Shown: positions 1 to 8,588 of the stretch, piece after piece
Layout of the letters: the number at the start of each line of letters is the position of its first letter
How positions within the stretch are numbered: the first letter of the stretch is position 1
Source: Rufibacter hautae
Lineage (GTDB): Bacteria > Bacteroidota > Bacteroidia > Cytophagales > Hymenobacteraceae
Direction of reading: 5' to 3'
NCBI RefSeq assembly: GCF_008271695.1
Contig: NZ_VKKY01000002.1
Span: 310,001-374,000, forward strand
Length of the DNA stretch: 64,000 nucleotides
Made by a program: the position numbers and the translations under genes
The notes under the pieces: generated by a model
Database searches by the model: none
Seen by the model: the letters and a program-made list of their open reading frames with translations, nothing else
What the model was told of the DNA's origin: nothing

Positions 1-57
1 CCAGGCTCAGGAGTTTGCTTATGTCCTTGTCATTCATGAATCAATAATACGCAAAAA

Positions 58-94
58 GAAAGCCCCAGCGTTGGGCTAGGGCTTTCCTGTCATA
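58..94 (-). terminator. Rho-independent terminator of the S41 protease gene
   Basis: The outer stem is AAAGCCC/GGGCTTT with an inner AGC/GCT pairing. Read on the minus strand it is followed by a T-rich stretch (CTTTCTTTTT). It lies just past the stop codon at 106. Confidence 0.75.
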
Positions 95-105
95 AGGTAA
101 GAAGG

Positions 106-3100
106 TTATTTTACTTCTTTCAGCAGCTCTTGTACGGCTACTTCCAATTGCTGGTCTTTGCCTTTGCTTACCTGCTCAAACTCGTTCATCACTTTCACGT
201 CTGGCTCGGTTTGCAGGTTCTCCAGATAGCGGCCTTGCACGTCTTTTACGCCTAGTGGCGGAACGCCCCAGCGCACGCTGTTGTCCTGCAGAGATTCCCA
301 GCCCGCGAAAGTACAGGTACCTGGTACTGGCATGCCTACCAGTTTACCCAGTTTCAGATCCTGGTAGCTGAACGCGAAGCAATGGCCGTCTGAGTAGTTG
401 GCTTCGTTGGCCAGCGCAATGCTGGGTTTGTTCCACCGGAAGGATGGTTCAATTCCGGTAGAGCGGTTGTCAGTGGTGTAGTTCAGGAACATCTTACCGC
501 TTAGGAACATAGCCAGATCGGCTACCAGGTCACCTCCGCCATTGTTGCGAGTGTCCACTACCATGCCTTTGCGGTTAGCGTATTTCCCCATCACTTCTTC
601 GTACACGGTGCGGTAGCTTGGGTCGTTCATGCCCGGGATGTGCACGTAGCCCAATTGTCCATTGCTCAGGCGATCTACTTCCTCGGCGTTGCGGCGTACC
701 CAACGCTTGTACAGCAGGCTGCTTTCCTCACTTTGTGAAATTGGCTTAACGGTAATGTCGCGGCGCTTCTTGCTGACAGGGTCATAGATGGTAACCAGGG
801 TGTTTTTGCCGGCTTTGCGGTTCAGGAACTGGGCGTAGTCTTTGTCTGAGGACAAGGTTTCCCCATCGATTTTCTCGATCACCATACCAGGCTTCACATC
901 GAAACCGGCTCTTTGCAACGGACCTTCCAAAATGACCTCGTCTATTTTGAGGCCGTTTTCGGTAAAAGTTGGGTCATAGAAAACTCCCAAAGATGCAGTA
1001 GCATCGGCGTTCACAGGCACGTTGGAGAAGCTGGAGCCGGAGTGTGACACGTTCAACTCACCCAGCAATTCGCTCAGCATCTCAGAGAATTCGTAGTTGT
1101 TGCTGATGTGCGGCAGGTATTTCTCGTAGTCGCCTTTCAGGGCATTCCAGTTGGCGCCGTGGAATCCGGCGGTGTAGAAGGTCTTCTGCGTGCGGCGCCA
1201 CACATGCTCAAACATGAAGGCCCGCTCCGCAGCCACGTTCAGGTTCATGTCGCCGCTGATAGCCACGTTCTCCTGCTTGTTCGCGGTAGGGTCCAGTTTG
1301 ATCACGCGGCCATCGGCTAGAAGGAACAGGTTTTTGAAATCTTTGTCCCAATCCATGCTGGCGCGGTTGGCGTTCAGGGTCACGGCCATTTTGGTTTCCT
1401 TTGTGCGCAGGTTGGTGCTCCAGAGGTTATAGCCTCTCTCAAAGCGGGCCAGGTAGTACAGCGTTTCGCCGTCTTTAGACACCAAGGCATCGCCTAGTTG
1501 CGACGAATGCAGCGTCAAGCGGGATTTGCGGGTTTTCAGGCCTTCCCAGTCAATGGTCAGTTCTTCGTCCTTTTTCTTCTTTTTGTCTTTTTCCTTTTCC
1601 TTGGCCGCTTTTTCATCGGCTTCTTTCACCAAGGCGTAGTCTTCTTTGCTTAACCGGAATTTGTCATACGCCGCCTGGGTCATGAACATCGCGAAGATGT
1701 CTGACTGAGCCCCGCCGCTGTTGGCTTGGGCGCGCATACCCTCGCGGGTGCTGTTCCAGATGAGCATGTTGCCGCCGGCCATCCACTGTGGAGAATCATC
1801 CTGGTAGCCGCTCTCGGTCAGGTTGATCTTTTTGCTTTTGCCATCGGCGGAGATCAGGCCTACTTCGCCGTTGGCGAAACCCGGCTCCGAAAAGTCAAAG
1901 GCAATCCACTTGCTGTCGGGGCTCCAGGTGAAGTACTGGTCGTTGTCACGCATGGAGAAAAGCTCGTTAGTGGTGAGCAGCGTGCGGACCTTTTTATCGG
2001 CGATGTTGTACACCTTCAGGGTCATGCGGTCTTCCACAAACGCGATCTCTTTGCCGTCCGGCGAGAATTGGGGCTCGTAGTTTTCCTTGTCGTTGTTGAT
2101 GACCGGGGTCTCGTTGAGCAGGGTAGAGGCGTAGAAATAAGGCTCCTCTTTGCGGGTGATCTGCGTCTGGAAGATTTTCCAGCCTTTGCCGCGCTCGGTA
2201 GCGTAGATCAGGGTTTTGCCGTCTGGCGAGAAACTCACGTTACGCTCCTGCTCAGGGGTGTTGGTGATGCGCTTGGTGGCGGTTCCTTCCACCGCCGAGA
2301 CGAATACCTCGCCGCGGTAGATGAAGGCCACTTCCTTGCCGTTTGGCGACACCGCCAAATCTTGCACGCCGTTGCCGGATACCGGGACAATGCGCTCGTT
2401 GTTGGCTTTCACATCGGTGGCGATGACCACGTTCACTTTTTGCGGGGCGCCGTTGCCCTGCAGGGTGTACAGATCCCCGTCAAACCCGAAGCACAGCACC
2501 CCGTTGGTGGAGGCAGTGAGGAAACGTACCGGGTGCTTGGTGTAGTTAGTTACCTTGGTGGAGGTTCCGGGCTTGTCCATGGCCATGCGGTGCACGTTGA
2601 AGGTGCCGCTTTCCTCGCTCAGGTAATAGATGGTTTTGTCGTTGTCGGTGAACACCGGGGTGCGGTCTTCGCCAGCATAGGTGGTGAGTTTGGTGTGCTT
2701 GCCGGTTTTGGTGTCAAAGCTCCACAGGTCGCGGGCCACGGAAGAGACGTGGTGCTTGCGCCACTGGTTCTCGCCGCCTTTTTTATCCTGGTAAAGCATG
2801 ATCTGGCCGTTCTGGCTCAGCTTCACTTCCTCGGCAGGCGTGGTCAACACCTGCTGTACGCGACCGCCGCCAACGGCTACTTTGTAGAGCTCTGGCGAGG
2901 CAAACGTAGGAAACTGCCGGTTGGCTGCCTGGTCCATGCGGGTTGAACCGAAGTAAACCGTCTTGCCGTCTGGGCTGAACTCATAGGGATACTCATTGGC
3001 CGAGTGGAAGGTCATGCGTTTGGCCTCGCCCCCAGTAGCCGGCATCTGGAACAAGTCAAAGTTTCCGTAGCGGTCAGAGGCAAACACAATGGTTTTGCCG

Positions 3101-3327
3101 TCTTTGCTCCAAATTGGCATGAAATCGTGCGCCTCATGCAGGGTGAGGGGCAGGGCTGTGCCGCCGCTGGCCGGAACCCGGTACAGGTCACCTTTGTAGG
3201 TGAAGACAATGGTTTGGCCATCTGGTGAGATGGATGAATAACGCAGCCAGGAGGGTGCGTTTTGGGCTTGTGCCACACTTATTGTGCTGGCTACCAAAGC
3301 CCCGGTGTACAATAGTCTTTTAAGCAT
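106..3327 (-). CDS. Tricorn-like S41 family protease with beta-propeller and PDZ domain
   Basis: This 1073-residue exported protein resembles tricorn core proteases, which degrade peptides. Residues 1-21 form a signal peptide ending in AQA. Residues 25-560 carry repeated PD40/WD40-like blades (SPDGKT.. motifs). A very Lys/Glu-rich linker follows near 570-590. The catalytic part has a SHSGSS segment near 762 matching the tricorn Ser/His motif, a PDZ domain near 785-850 (PLQRAGFDVKPGM), a DTRNNGGGD loop near 929 and ANYSDG near 975 holding the probable nucleophilic serine. GWE near 1010 may supply the catalytic glutamate. The gene stands alone with its own terminator downstream. Length and domain order are normal for bacterial tricorn homologues. 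Periplasmic location is inferred from the signal peptide; the substrate is unknown. Confidence 0.93.
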   Translation of the reverse strand: MLKRLLYTGALVASTISVAQAQNAPSWLRYSSISPDGQTIVFTYKGDLYRVPASGGTALPLTLHEAHDFMPIWSKDGKTIVFASDRYGNFDLFQMPATGGEAKRMTFHSANEYPYEFSPDGKTVYFGSTRMDQAANRQFPTFASPELYKVAVGGGRVQQVLTTPAEEVKLSQNGQIMLYQDKKGGENQWRKHHVSSVARDLWSFDTKTGKHTKLTTYAGEDRTPVFTDNDKTIYYLSEESGTFNVHRMAMDKPGTSTKVTNYTKHPVRFLTASTNGVLCFGFDGDLYTLQGNGAPQKVNVVIATDVKANNERIVPVSGNGVQDLAVSPNGKEVAFIYRGEVFVSAVEGTATKRITNTPEQERNVSFSPDGKTLIYATERGKGWKIFQTQITRKEEPYFYASTLLNETPVINNDKENYEPQFSPDGKEIAFVEDRMTLKVYNIADKKVRTLLTTNELFSMRDNDQYFTWSPDSKWIAFDFSEPGFANGEVGLISADGKSKKINLTESGYQDDSPQWMAGGNMLIWNSTREGMRAQANSGGAQSDIFAMFMTQAAYDKFRLSKEDYALVKEADEKAAKEKEKDKKKKKDEELTIDWEGLKTRKSRLTLHSSQLGDALVSKDGETLYYLARFERGYNLWSTNLRTKETKMAVTLNANRASMDWDKDFKNLFLLADGRVIKLDPTANKQENVAISGDMNLNVAAERAFMFEHVWRRTQKTFYTAGFHGANWNALKGDYEKYLPHISNNYEFSEMLSELLGELNVSHSGSSFSNVPVNADATASLGVFYDPTFTENGLKIDEVILEGPLQRAGFDVKPGMVIEKIDGETLSSDKDYAQFLNRKAGKNTLVTIYDPVSKKRRDITVKPISQSEESSLLYKRWVRRNAEEVDRLSNGQLGYVHIPGMNDPSYRTVYEEVMGKYANRKGMVVDTRNNGGGDLVADLAMFLSGKMFLNYTTDNRSTGIEPSFRWNKPSIALANEANYSDGHCFAFSYQDLKLGKLVGMPVPGTCTFAGWESLQDNSVRWGVPPLGVKDVQGRYLENLQTEPDVKVMNEFEQVSKGKDQQLEVAVQELLKEVK

Positions 3328-3816
3328 AGATGAGTAGAAATGCGCAGTAAGTTACGGAGAGCTTGCTTGATATGAAAGAGACAAAGAGCCTGCTGCCATA
3401 ACCTTTTTGGGGGTTGATCGGCAAAATTGCATGCCTATGGTTTAGACATTTTAACCCGATTGACAATTCCATAAAATGCCCTGTTCTAAGCTTGGGTTCT
3501 TTATCAGTTAGAAGCCTCGTTCTGGTTTAAAATAGGAAAACCTGAATATTATTTGATAGGCCTTAGGTTACAGCTTTCACCTTCGCGGGACATCAAAGGG
3601 AATCCACTTTCTACACTATTAGCTAATTGTAATATTTGAGAGGCCTTTCTTTTGCTATTGTTTGGAATTAATCTAAATAGGTGGTTAGTTTGCCATCGTT
3701 TGGAAAAGAGGCCCGCGCATACTTGCCAGCCTTTCAGCGAGGTATCGGTTTTAAGCCCACTTTCTTATAAACTGCCCTAAACAGAAATCAAGTAAAATCA
3801 TAAAGTAAAAGCATCC
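3328..3816. other. Intergenic region between divergent S41 protease and PepSY genes
   Basis: No convincing gene is present. The region must hold the promoters of both divergent genes, but I could not place a convincing TAnnTTTG box. It contains one copy of the dispersed palindrome near its right end. Confidence 0.6.
3748..3784. repeat. Dispersed palindrome, copy 1
   Basis: First copy of a repeat family found throughout the window. The consensus is GTTTnnGGnCnnTTTT, a loop of 3-5 bases (often CCTG or CTAT), then AAAAnnGnCCnnAAAC. This copy begins GGTTTTAAGCCC and ends GCCCTAAACAG, about 33 bp upstream of the PepSY start codon. Confidence 0.6.
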
Positions 3817-5127
3817 ATGAAAAAAGGGTTCACCTGGCGCAAATTGTTCAATGACATCCACCTTTGGTTAGGGCTAGCCAGCGGGCTGGTGCTGTTTCTG
3901 GTGTGTCTCACCGGTACCATCTTCACGTTCCACAGCGAGATTGAGGAAGCGCTGGAGCCGGCCAAATTCAGCGTGCAGGTACCAGCCAATGCGGTGGCCC
4001 TTTCTCCGGATGAACTGGTAGCGAAACTGCAGCAGACCCAGAAGGGCAAAGTAACCGCCATTCAGATCCCACAGGACCCTGCTAAGCCGTACCGGTTCAC
4101 CCTAAAAAAAGAAGAAGGTGGCAAAGGCGGCAAACCGGAAGGGGAGAAAGCCAAAGCCGAAGGTGCTAAATCTGCAATGGCAGCCGGTCCTGGTGCTGGT
4201 GGCGAAGGCAAAAAAGGCGGCAAAGGTGGTCCTGGCGGACCAGGCGGTGGTCGTGGCAAAACGTACCTGGTGAATCAATACACCGGCGAAGTGAAAGGCA
4301 CCACCGATGGCCCGGCCCACGAGTTCTTTGAAACGGTAGAAGCCATTCACCGGTCCTTGCTGGTGAAAGGTGAACCCGGCGCGCTCAACCCCGGTAAAAT
4401 CATTGTGGGAGCCTCTACCATTATCTTCGTGTTCATCATCCTGACGGGGCTGGTGATCTGGTTCCCTAAGAAACTGAAGAACTGGAAACAGGGCCTCAAA
4501 GTAAAGACCAGCGGCAACTGGAAACGCATCAACCATGACCTGCACAACTCGTTGGGGTTCTACTCTTCCTTTTTCCTCCTGATCATGGCCCTCACCGGCC
4601 TGTGCTGGTCCTTTGACTGGTACCGCGAAGGCGCCAGCGCTGTCCTGGGTGACCAGATCTTCAAGCAGCGCACCGAGAAACCGCTGACCTCTGATCTGGC
4701 CGGTTTAACAACCCAAAAGCCAGCCATTGCAGATCTGATCAAGATCTCCAACGGCATCTTGCCTTACGAAGGGAATTATCGCATCAGTTTACCTTCAGAT
4801 TCTACCGGCGCCGTAGTGTTGAACAAATCAAAAAGCGGCTTCTTTACGCTCTCGGCTTCTGATAAAGTGCAGCTGGACCAGTACACCGGCAAGACTTTGA
4901 AAGTGGAGAAGTTTGAAGACAAGAAGTTCAACGAGAAGATAGCGGCCAGCGTGAGAGGTCTGCACCTGGGTGAAATCTTCGGGACGTTCTCTAAGATTCT
5001 CTACTTTATTGTTTGCCTCATTGCTACCAGTTTGCCAATCACCGGTACGCTCATCTGGTGGAACAAACTAAAGAAAAAATCAAAAGGCAACCAGGTGGTG
5101 GCCAGACCTGTGGTTACCAGAGCGTAG
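3817..5127 (+). CDS. PepSY-associated TM domain protein with Gly/Lys-rich insertion
   Basis: This 436-residue inner membrane protein is of the PepSY_TM (iron-regulated, PiuB-like) type. Members often sit near siderophore receptors and are thought to be membrane reductases or iron-release factors. The N-terminal segment FNDIHLWLGLASGLVLFLV is the typical first helix. Further helices lie near 194-216, 248-266 and 392-416, and a second conserved HDLHNSLGFYSS motif precedes helix three. Residues about 98-148 form a low-complexity insert rich in Gly, Lys, Pro and Ala between two halves of the first PepSY domain. This insert is not part of the family core. The gene has no TonB receptor neighbour in the window, so an iron role is inference from the family only. 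Confidence 0.85.
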   Translation: MKKGFTWRKLFNDIHLWLGLASGLVLFLVCLTGTIFTFHSEIEEALEPAKFSVQVPANAVALSPDELVAKLQQTQKGKVTAIQIPQDPAKPYRFTLKKEEGGKGGKPEGEKAKAEGAKSAMAAGPGAGGEGKKGGKGGPGGPGGGRGKTYLVNQYTGEVKGTTDGPAHEFFETVEAIHRSLLVKGEPGALNPGKIIVGASTIIFVFIILTGLVIWFPKKLKNWKQGLKVKTSGNWKRINHDLHNSLGFYSSFFLLIMALTGLCWSFDWYREGASAVLGDQIFKQRTEKPLTSDLAGLTTQKPAIADLIKISNGILPYEGNYRISLPSDSTGAVVLNKSKSGFFTLSASDKVQLDQYTGKTLKVEKFEDKKFNEKIAASVRGLHLGEIFGTFSKILYFIVCLIATSLPITGTLIWWNKLKKKSKGNQVVARPVVTRA

Positions 5128-5138
5128 GGCTGCTGGCT

Positions 5139-5176
5139 TGTTTTAGAGCTGATTTTCCTAAAAGAGCTCCAGAACA
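5139..5176. repeat. Dispersed palindrome, copy 2
   Basis: TGTTTTAGAGCTGATTTT and AAAAGAGCTCCAGAACA flank a CCT loop; imperfect copy 12 bp past the PepSY stop codon. Confidence 0.65.
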
Positions 5177-5235
5177 GATTCAGTAAGTTTGGGTCTTGTG
5201 CCTCTTAAATTAAGTTTAGAATTAGCGTCAAATGC

Positions 5236-5269
5236 AAACGGGCTTGAACATAATGTTCAAGCCCGTTTT
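5236..5269 (+). terminator. Terminator of the PepSY gene
   Basis: A perfect stem AAACGGGCTTGAACAT pairs with ATGTTCAAGCCCGTTT across one base, followed by TGTTTTGG. It lies about 110 bp past the PepSY stop. Confidence 0.75.
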
Positions 5270-5334
5270 GTTTTGGTTGATAGCAGGTTGATCTTAAAAG
5301 GACTGGGCTTTCTAAGCAACCTTATTCACCTTTC

Positions 5335-5425
5335 ATTTTCATCCTAACCTACTCTCCATTACTATCCTGACAACCCCCTATTACCATCCTGACCCACCCT
5401 CCACTGTCATCCTGAAAGGATCTTG
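5335..5425. repeat. Degenerate 23-bp tandem repeat
   Basis: ATCCT recurs at 5341, 5364, 5386 and 5409 (spacing 23, 22, 23) within units resembling ACCATCCTGACCCACCCTCC. The last unit reads GTCATCCTGAAAGGATCTTG, a string that resembles dispersed repeats of other Bacteroidota genomes. No coding potential is apparent. Confidence 0.6.
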
Positions 5426-5537
5426 TGGGCGAACCAGAAAAGCCGAGGTTCCACTGCCACTATCGTTCGCTACCAAGGTCTTTCTAAGATGATAAATGGA
5501 AGGAGTGCTTGGGTGAAATTGTTGTTCATAGAAAAAA

Positions 5538-5591
5538 CGCTGGTGGGTTTAGGGCCTCTTTTCTATAAAAGAGGCCCTAAACCCACCAGCG
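5538..5591. terminator. Perfect extended palindrome (copy 3), bidirectional terminator
   Basis: Two 25-bp arms starting CGCTGGTGGGTTTAGGGCC pair perfectly around a CTAT loop. The core GTTTAGGGCCTCTTTT belongs to the dispersed palindrome family, with outer arms added. It lies 27 bp past the amidase stop codon (minus strand) and could also serve the converging PepSY transcript. Confidence 0.75.
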
Positions 5592-5617
5592 CTAAACCAG
5601 GTCAACCCCGAAACGCC

Positions 5618-7288
5618 TTACGACGGATTAGTGGTCTTCAGGAATTGCGGAGCTGTCCGGTGCTTGGTGAGTTGCTCGTAGGCATAGGCAATCCCGAACA
5701 GTTTAGGCTCGGAGTAGGCACCCGCGAAGAAAGAAATTCCCACCGGTAGACCCTGCACCTGACCCAAAGGAACCGTCACGTGCGGGTACCCCGAGATTGC
5801 CGCTGGGGTAGACATGCCGTAGCCGGTGAAAGAGTCGCCGTTTACCAGGTCAATGCACCAGCTTGGGCCATAGGTTGGTCCGGCAATGGCATCTAGTTTA
5901 TTGTCTTTTAGCAGCTTGTCAATGGCTGCGCGGGAGCCGGAAACCTGTTTCTTCACGGCGTCTTTGTACTCTTTCGTGTTTAAGTCGCCTAGTTTGTCAG
6001 ACATCTCCAGGATCTCCTGCTTAAAGAAAGGCATAGAAGTTTTCTCGTTCCGCTTGTTGTATTCAATCACGTCTTTGAGGGTCTTCACCTGGGCATTGGC
6101 GGTGGCCAGGTACTTGTTCACGCCGTCCTTGAACTCGTACTGCAGAATCTTGAAGCTATCCCTGGAGGCCTCCCGAATGCTCTTCATGGCTTCCACTTCC
6201 ACAATGGTGGCGCCTTTGCTTTTGAGTTGGTCTAGGGCTTGGCGCAGCAACGCATCAATAGCCACATGGCCTTCCAGAAAGGATTTCTCCACGCCGATGC
6301 GCTTGCCCTGCAGGGCGTTCGCGTCCAGGAACTGGGTGTAATCTGCATGCGCTTTGCCAGTGCTTTCCTTGGTCACGGCATCGTTGGGGTCCACTCCGGC
6401 CAGCACGCCCATGAGAATAGCGGCATCGGTCACGGTCCGGGCGATCGGTCCGGCGGTGTCCTGGGTGTGCGAGATGGGGATAATGCCGGACCGGCTCACC
6501 AGACCCACGGTGGGCTTAAACCCTACCACACCGCTCACGGCTGCCGGGCAGACAATAGAGCCGTTGGTCTCGGTGCCTACGGTTACGGCGCACAGGTTAG
6601 CGGACACGGCCACCCCTGATCCGGAACTGGAACCGCAAGGCGTGCGGTCCAAGACATACGCGTTTTTGGTTTGGCCGCCGCGTCCGCTCCAGCCGCTGGA
6701 AGAGTTCGTAGACCGGAAATTGGCCCACTCGCTCAGGTTGGTTTTGCCGATGATCACTGCACCCGCCGCCCGCAGTTGGCTCACGATGAAAGCGTCTTTG
6801 CTGGCTTTGTTATCGCCAAGGGCCAAGGCGCCGGCCGAGGTTGACATTTTATCATGGGTATCCACGTTGTCTTTCACCATCACCGGGATGCCGTGCAGCG
6901 GTCCGCGTACTTTGCCCGCTTTGCGCTCCTGGTCCATGGCCTCGGCAATTTGGAGGGCGTCTGGGTTCACTTCAATGACCGAGTTAATTTTTGGCCCGCT
7001 CTTGTCCACGGCCTGAATGCGGTCCAGGTACAGCTGGGTGATGGCTTTGGAAGTCAGCTCACCCGACTGCATTTTGCGCTGCAGCTCCTGGATGGTTACT
7101 TCGTTCAGCTGAAAATCGGTTGGATTCGTATTGGCGGCGGCTTCGCCTTTGGTTTCTTTGGTCGGGGTTTCGGAGCCGGTGGTGGCGGTAGCGGTGGCCG
7201 TTGGGGTAGCGGCGCAGGCGCCCAGCCCGAAAGCCGATAAAGTGATCCCGGCCAAAGAACCGGTTCTTAAGAAATTTCGTCTGTTCAT
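5618..7288 (-). CDS. Tat-exported lipoprotein amidase (amidase signature family)
   Basis: This 556-residue amidase signature (GatA-like) enzyme hydrolyses C-N amide bonds; its substrate is not evident. I chose the ATG at 7288 because it puts a twin-arginine signal at the N-terminus (MNRRNFLRTGSLAG) ending in the lipobox LGAC. The in-frame ATG at 7318 would add ten residues before it. A Thr/Ala-rich linker follows. The Ser-cisSer-Lys triad is visible: Lys in MVKDNVD near 136, CGSSSGSGVAV near 221 and TNGSI near 242. The predicted protein is exported folded and anchored to a membrane. It is divergent from the P1 peptidase gene across 163 bp; both are peptide/amide hydrolases, which hints at related roles, though no shared control element was seen. 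Confidence 0.9.
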   Translation of the reverse strand: MNRRNFLRTGSLAGITLSAFGLGACAATPTATATATTGSETPTKETKGEAAANTNPTDFQLNEVTIQELQRKMQSGELTSKAITQLYLDRIQAVDKSGPKINSVIEVNPDALQIAEAMDQERKAGKVRGPLHGIPVMVKDNVDTHDKMSTSAGALALGDNKASKDAFIVSQLRAAGAVIIGKTNLSEWANFRSTNSSSGWSGRGGQTKNAYVLDRTPCGSSSGSGVAVSANLCAVTVGTETNGSIVCPAAVSGVVGFKPTVGLVSRSGIIPISHTQDTAGPIARTVTDAAILMGVLAGVDPNDAVTKESTGKAHADYTQFLDANALQGKRIGVEKSFLEGHVAIDALLRQALDQLKSKGATIVEVEAMKSIREASRDSFKILQYEFKDGVNKYLATANAQVKTLKDVIEYNKRNEKTSMPFFKQEILEMSDKLGDLNTKEYKDAVKKQVSGSRAAIDKLLKDNKLDAIAGPTYGPSWCIDLVNGDSFTGYGMSTPAAISGYPHVTVPLGQVQGLPVGISFFAGAYSEPKLFGIAYAYEQLTKHRTAPQFLKTTNPS

Positions 7289-7337
7289 TCGTTTGGATTT
7301 TGTAGAAAGATACTTCATCCGGGGGTAAAATGAAAAG

Positions 7338-7377
7338 CTTCTTTCGGGCCTTTTTCCGGAAATCGGCCGCTAAACGG
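7338..7377. repeat. Dispersed palindrome, copy 4
   Basis: CTTTCGGGCCTTTTT then CCGGAAATCGGCCGCTAAACG; a diverged copy between the divergent amidase and peptidase genes. Confidence 0.45.
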
Positions 7378-7451
7378 GCATTGATTTGAAGCAGAGGAAG
7401 GTATTATTCCCGCAGAACAGATAGATTTACCCTGGCAACTCTCTTCGGCAA

Positions 7452-8588
7452 ATGAAACCTGTTCTGCTATTGCTTCTCATGATGGTCATCACCCGTTCAA
7501 CCCAGGCCCAGGAACGGAAACGGGTCCGGGAATACGGGATCAAGATTGGCGTGCTGCCCACCGGAAAGGAGAACGCCATCACCGATGTGGCCGGCGTGCA
7601 GGTGGGACAGGTGACCCTGAACAAAGGCAACGACATCCGGACGGGTGTTACCGTCATTCTGCCGCACGCCGGCAATCTGTTTCAGGAGAAAGTGCCGGCG
7701 GCGGTTTTCGTGGGCAACGGGTTCGGGAAGCTGGCGGGCACCACGCAGGTGATGGAACTGGGCAACCTGGAATCTCCTATTATCCTGACCAATACTTTAA
7801 GCGTGGCCACTGCCATAAACGGCGTTATTTCGCACACCCTGCAGCAATCCGGCAACGACAAGGTGCAATCGGTGAACGCGGTGGTGGGCGAGACGAACGA
7901 CGGTGGCCTGAATGACATCCGGGGAAGACACGTTACGGAGAAGCACGTGCTGGAAGCTATCCAGAAAGCCAGAGGCGGCGCGGTGGAGGAAGGAAACGTG
8001 GGCGCGGGCACCGGCACCATCTGCTTCGGATTCAAAGGCGGCATCGGGACCTCTTCCCGCAAGCTGCCTGCCAGTCTGGGCGGTTACACGGTGGGCGTAC
8101 TGGTGCAAACCAATTTCGGGGGCGTGCTGCAGGTGGCCGGGGCCCCGGTAGGAGAGGAGCTGGAGAAGTTCTCGTTCCGGCAGCAAATCCTGGAAAAAGC
8201 CGACGGTTCCTGCATGATCATCGTGGCCACCGATGCGCCCGTGGATGCCCGTAACCTGGAGCGGATGGCCAAACGCGCCATGCTGGGCCTGGGCAAAACC
8301 GGCGGCATCGCCTCCAACGGCAGCGGCGATTACGTGATTGCCTTCTCGGCTAACCCCAACCTGCGCATTCCGCACGAGGCGAAAGAGAAAACCCAGACCA
8401 CTGCCCTGCTGCGCAACGATGAAATGTCGCCGCTGTTCATGGCTACCATTGAAGCCTCCGAGGAAGCCATCCTGAACTCCCTGTTCAAAGCCGAGACTAC
8501 CATTGGCAAAGATAAAACCAAAGTAGAGGCCCTGCCGCTAGACAAAATCCTTGACATCCTAAAGAAACACCATGTCATCAGACCATAG
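7452..8588 (+). CDS. P1 family peptidase (DmpA-like aminopeptidase/esterase)
   Basis: This 378-residue member of the DmpA/BapA family (MEROPS P1) is an Ntn-like hydrolase that frees N-terminal residues, often D- or beta-amino acids. A short signal peptide ends near residue 19 (TQAQ). Family landmarks include ITDVAGVQVGQVT near 40, GTGTICFGFKGGIGTSSR near 185 and GGIASNGSGDYVIAFS near 285-300. The serine of NGSGD, near residue 290, is the expected self-cleavage site and nucleophile. The 3' end overlaps the next gene by 17 bp, so the two are probably translated together. With the aminotransferase that follows, it could form a small D- or beta-amino-acid salvage unit; that is inference. Confidence 0.88.
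   Translation: MKPVLLLLLMMVITRSTQAQERKRVREYGIKIGVLPTGKENAITDVAGVQVGQVTLNKGNDIRTGVTVILPHAGNLFQEKVPAAVFVGNGFGKLAGTTQVMELGNLESPIILTNTLSVATAINGVISHTLQQSGNDKVQSVNAVVGETNDGGLNDIRGRHVTEKHVLEAIQKARGGAVEEGNVGAGTGTICFGFKGGIGTSSRKLPASLGGYTVGVLVQTNFGGVLQVAGAPVGEELEKFSFRQQILEKADGSCMIIVATDAPVDARNLERMAKRAMLGLGKTGGIASNGSGDYVIAFSANPNLRIPHEAKEKTQTTALLRNDEMSPLFMATIEASEEAILNSLFKAETTIGKDKTKVEALPLDKILDILKKHHVIRP

Larger units (their letters stand above)
5128..5617. other. Repeat-rich convergent intergenic region
   Basis: No gene is supported. The region lies between the convergent PepSY and amidase genes and holds two dispersed palindromes, one ordinary terminator and a degenerate 23-bp tandem repeat, each listed separately. 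Confidence 0.7.

Noticed and set aside
1726..2946. Long plus-strand open frame (about 400 codons) opposite the S41 protease
   Set aside because: It is antisense to a well-supported protein with clear domains, has no family features, and high G+C at third positions produces such frames.
5335..5425. Possible CRISPR-like array
   Set aside because: Units are contiguous with no spacers of constant length and only partial identity; better described as a degenerate tandem repeat.
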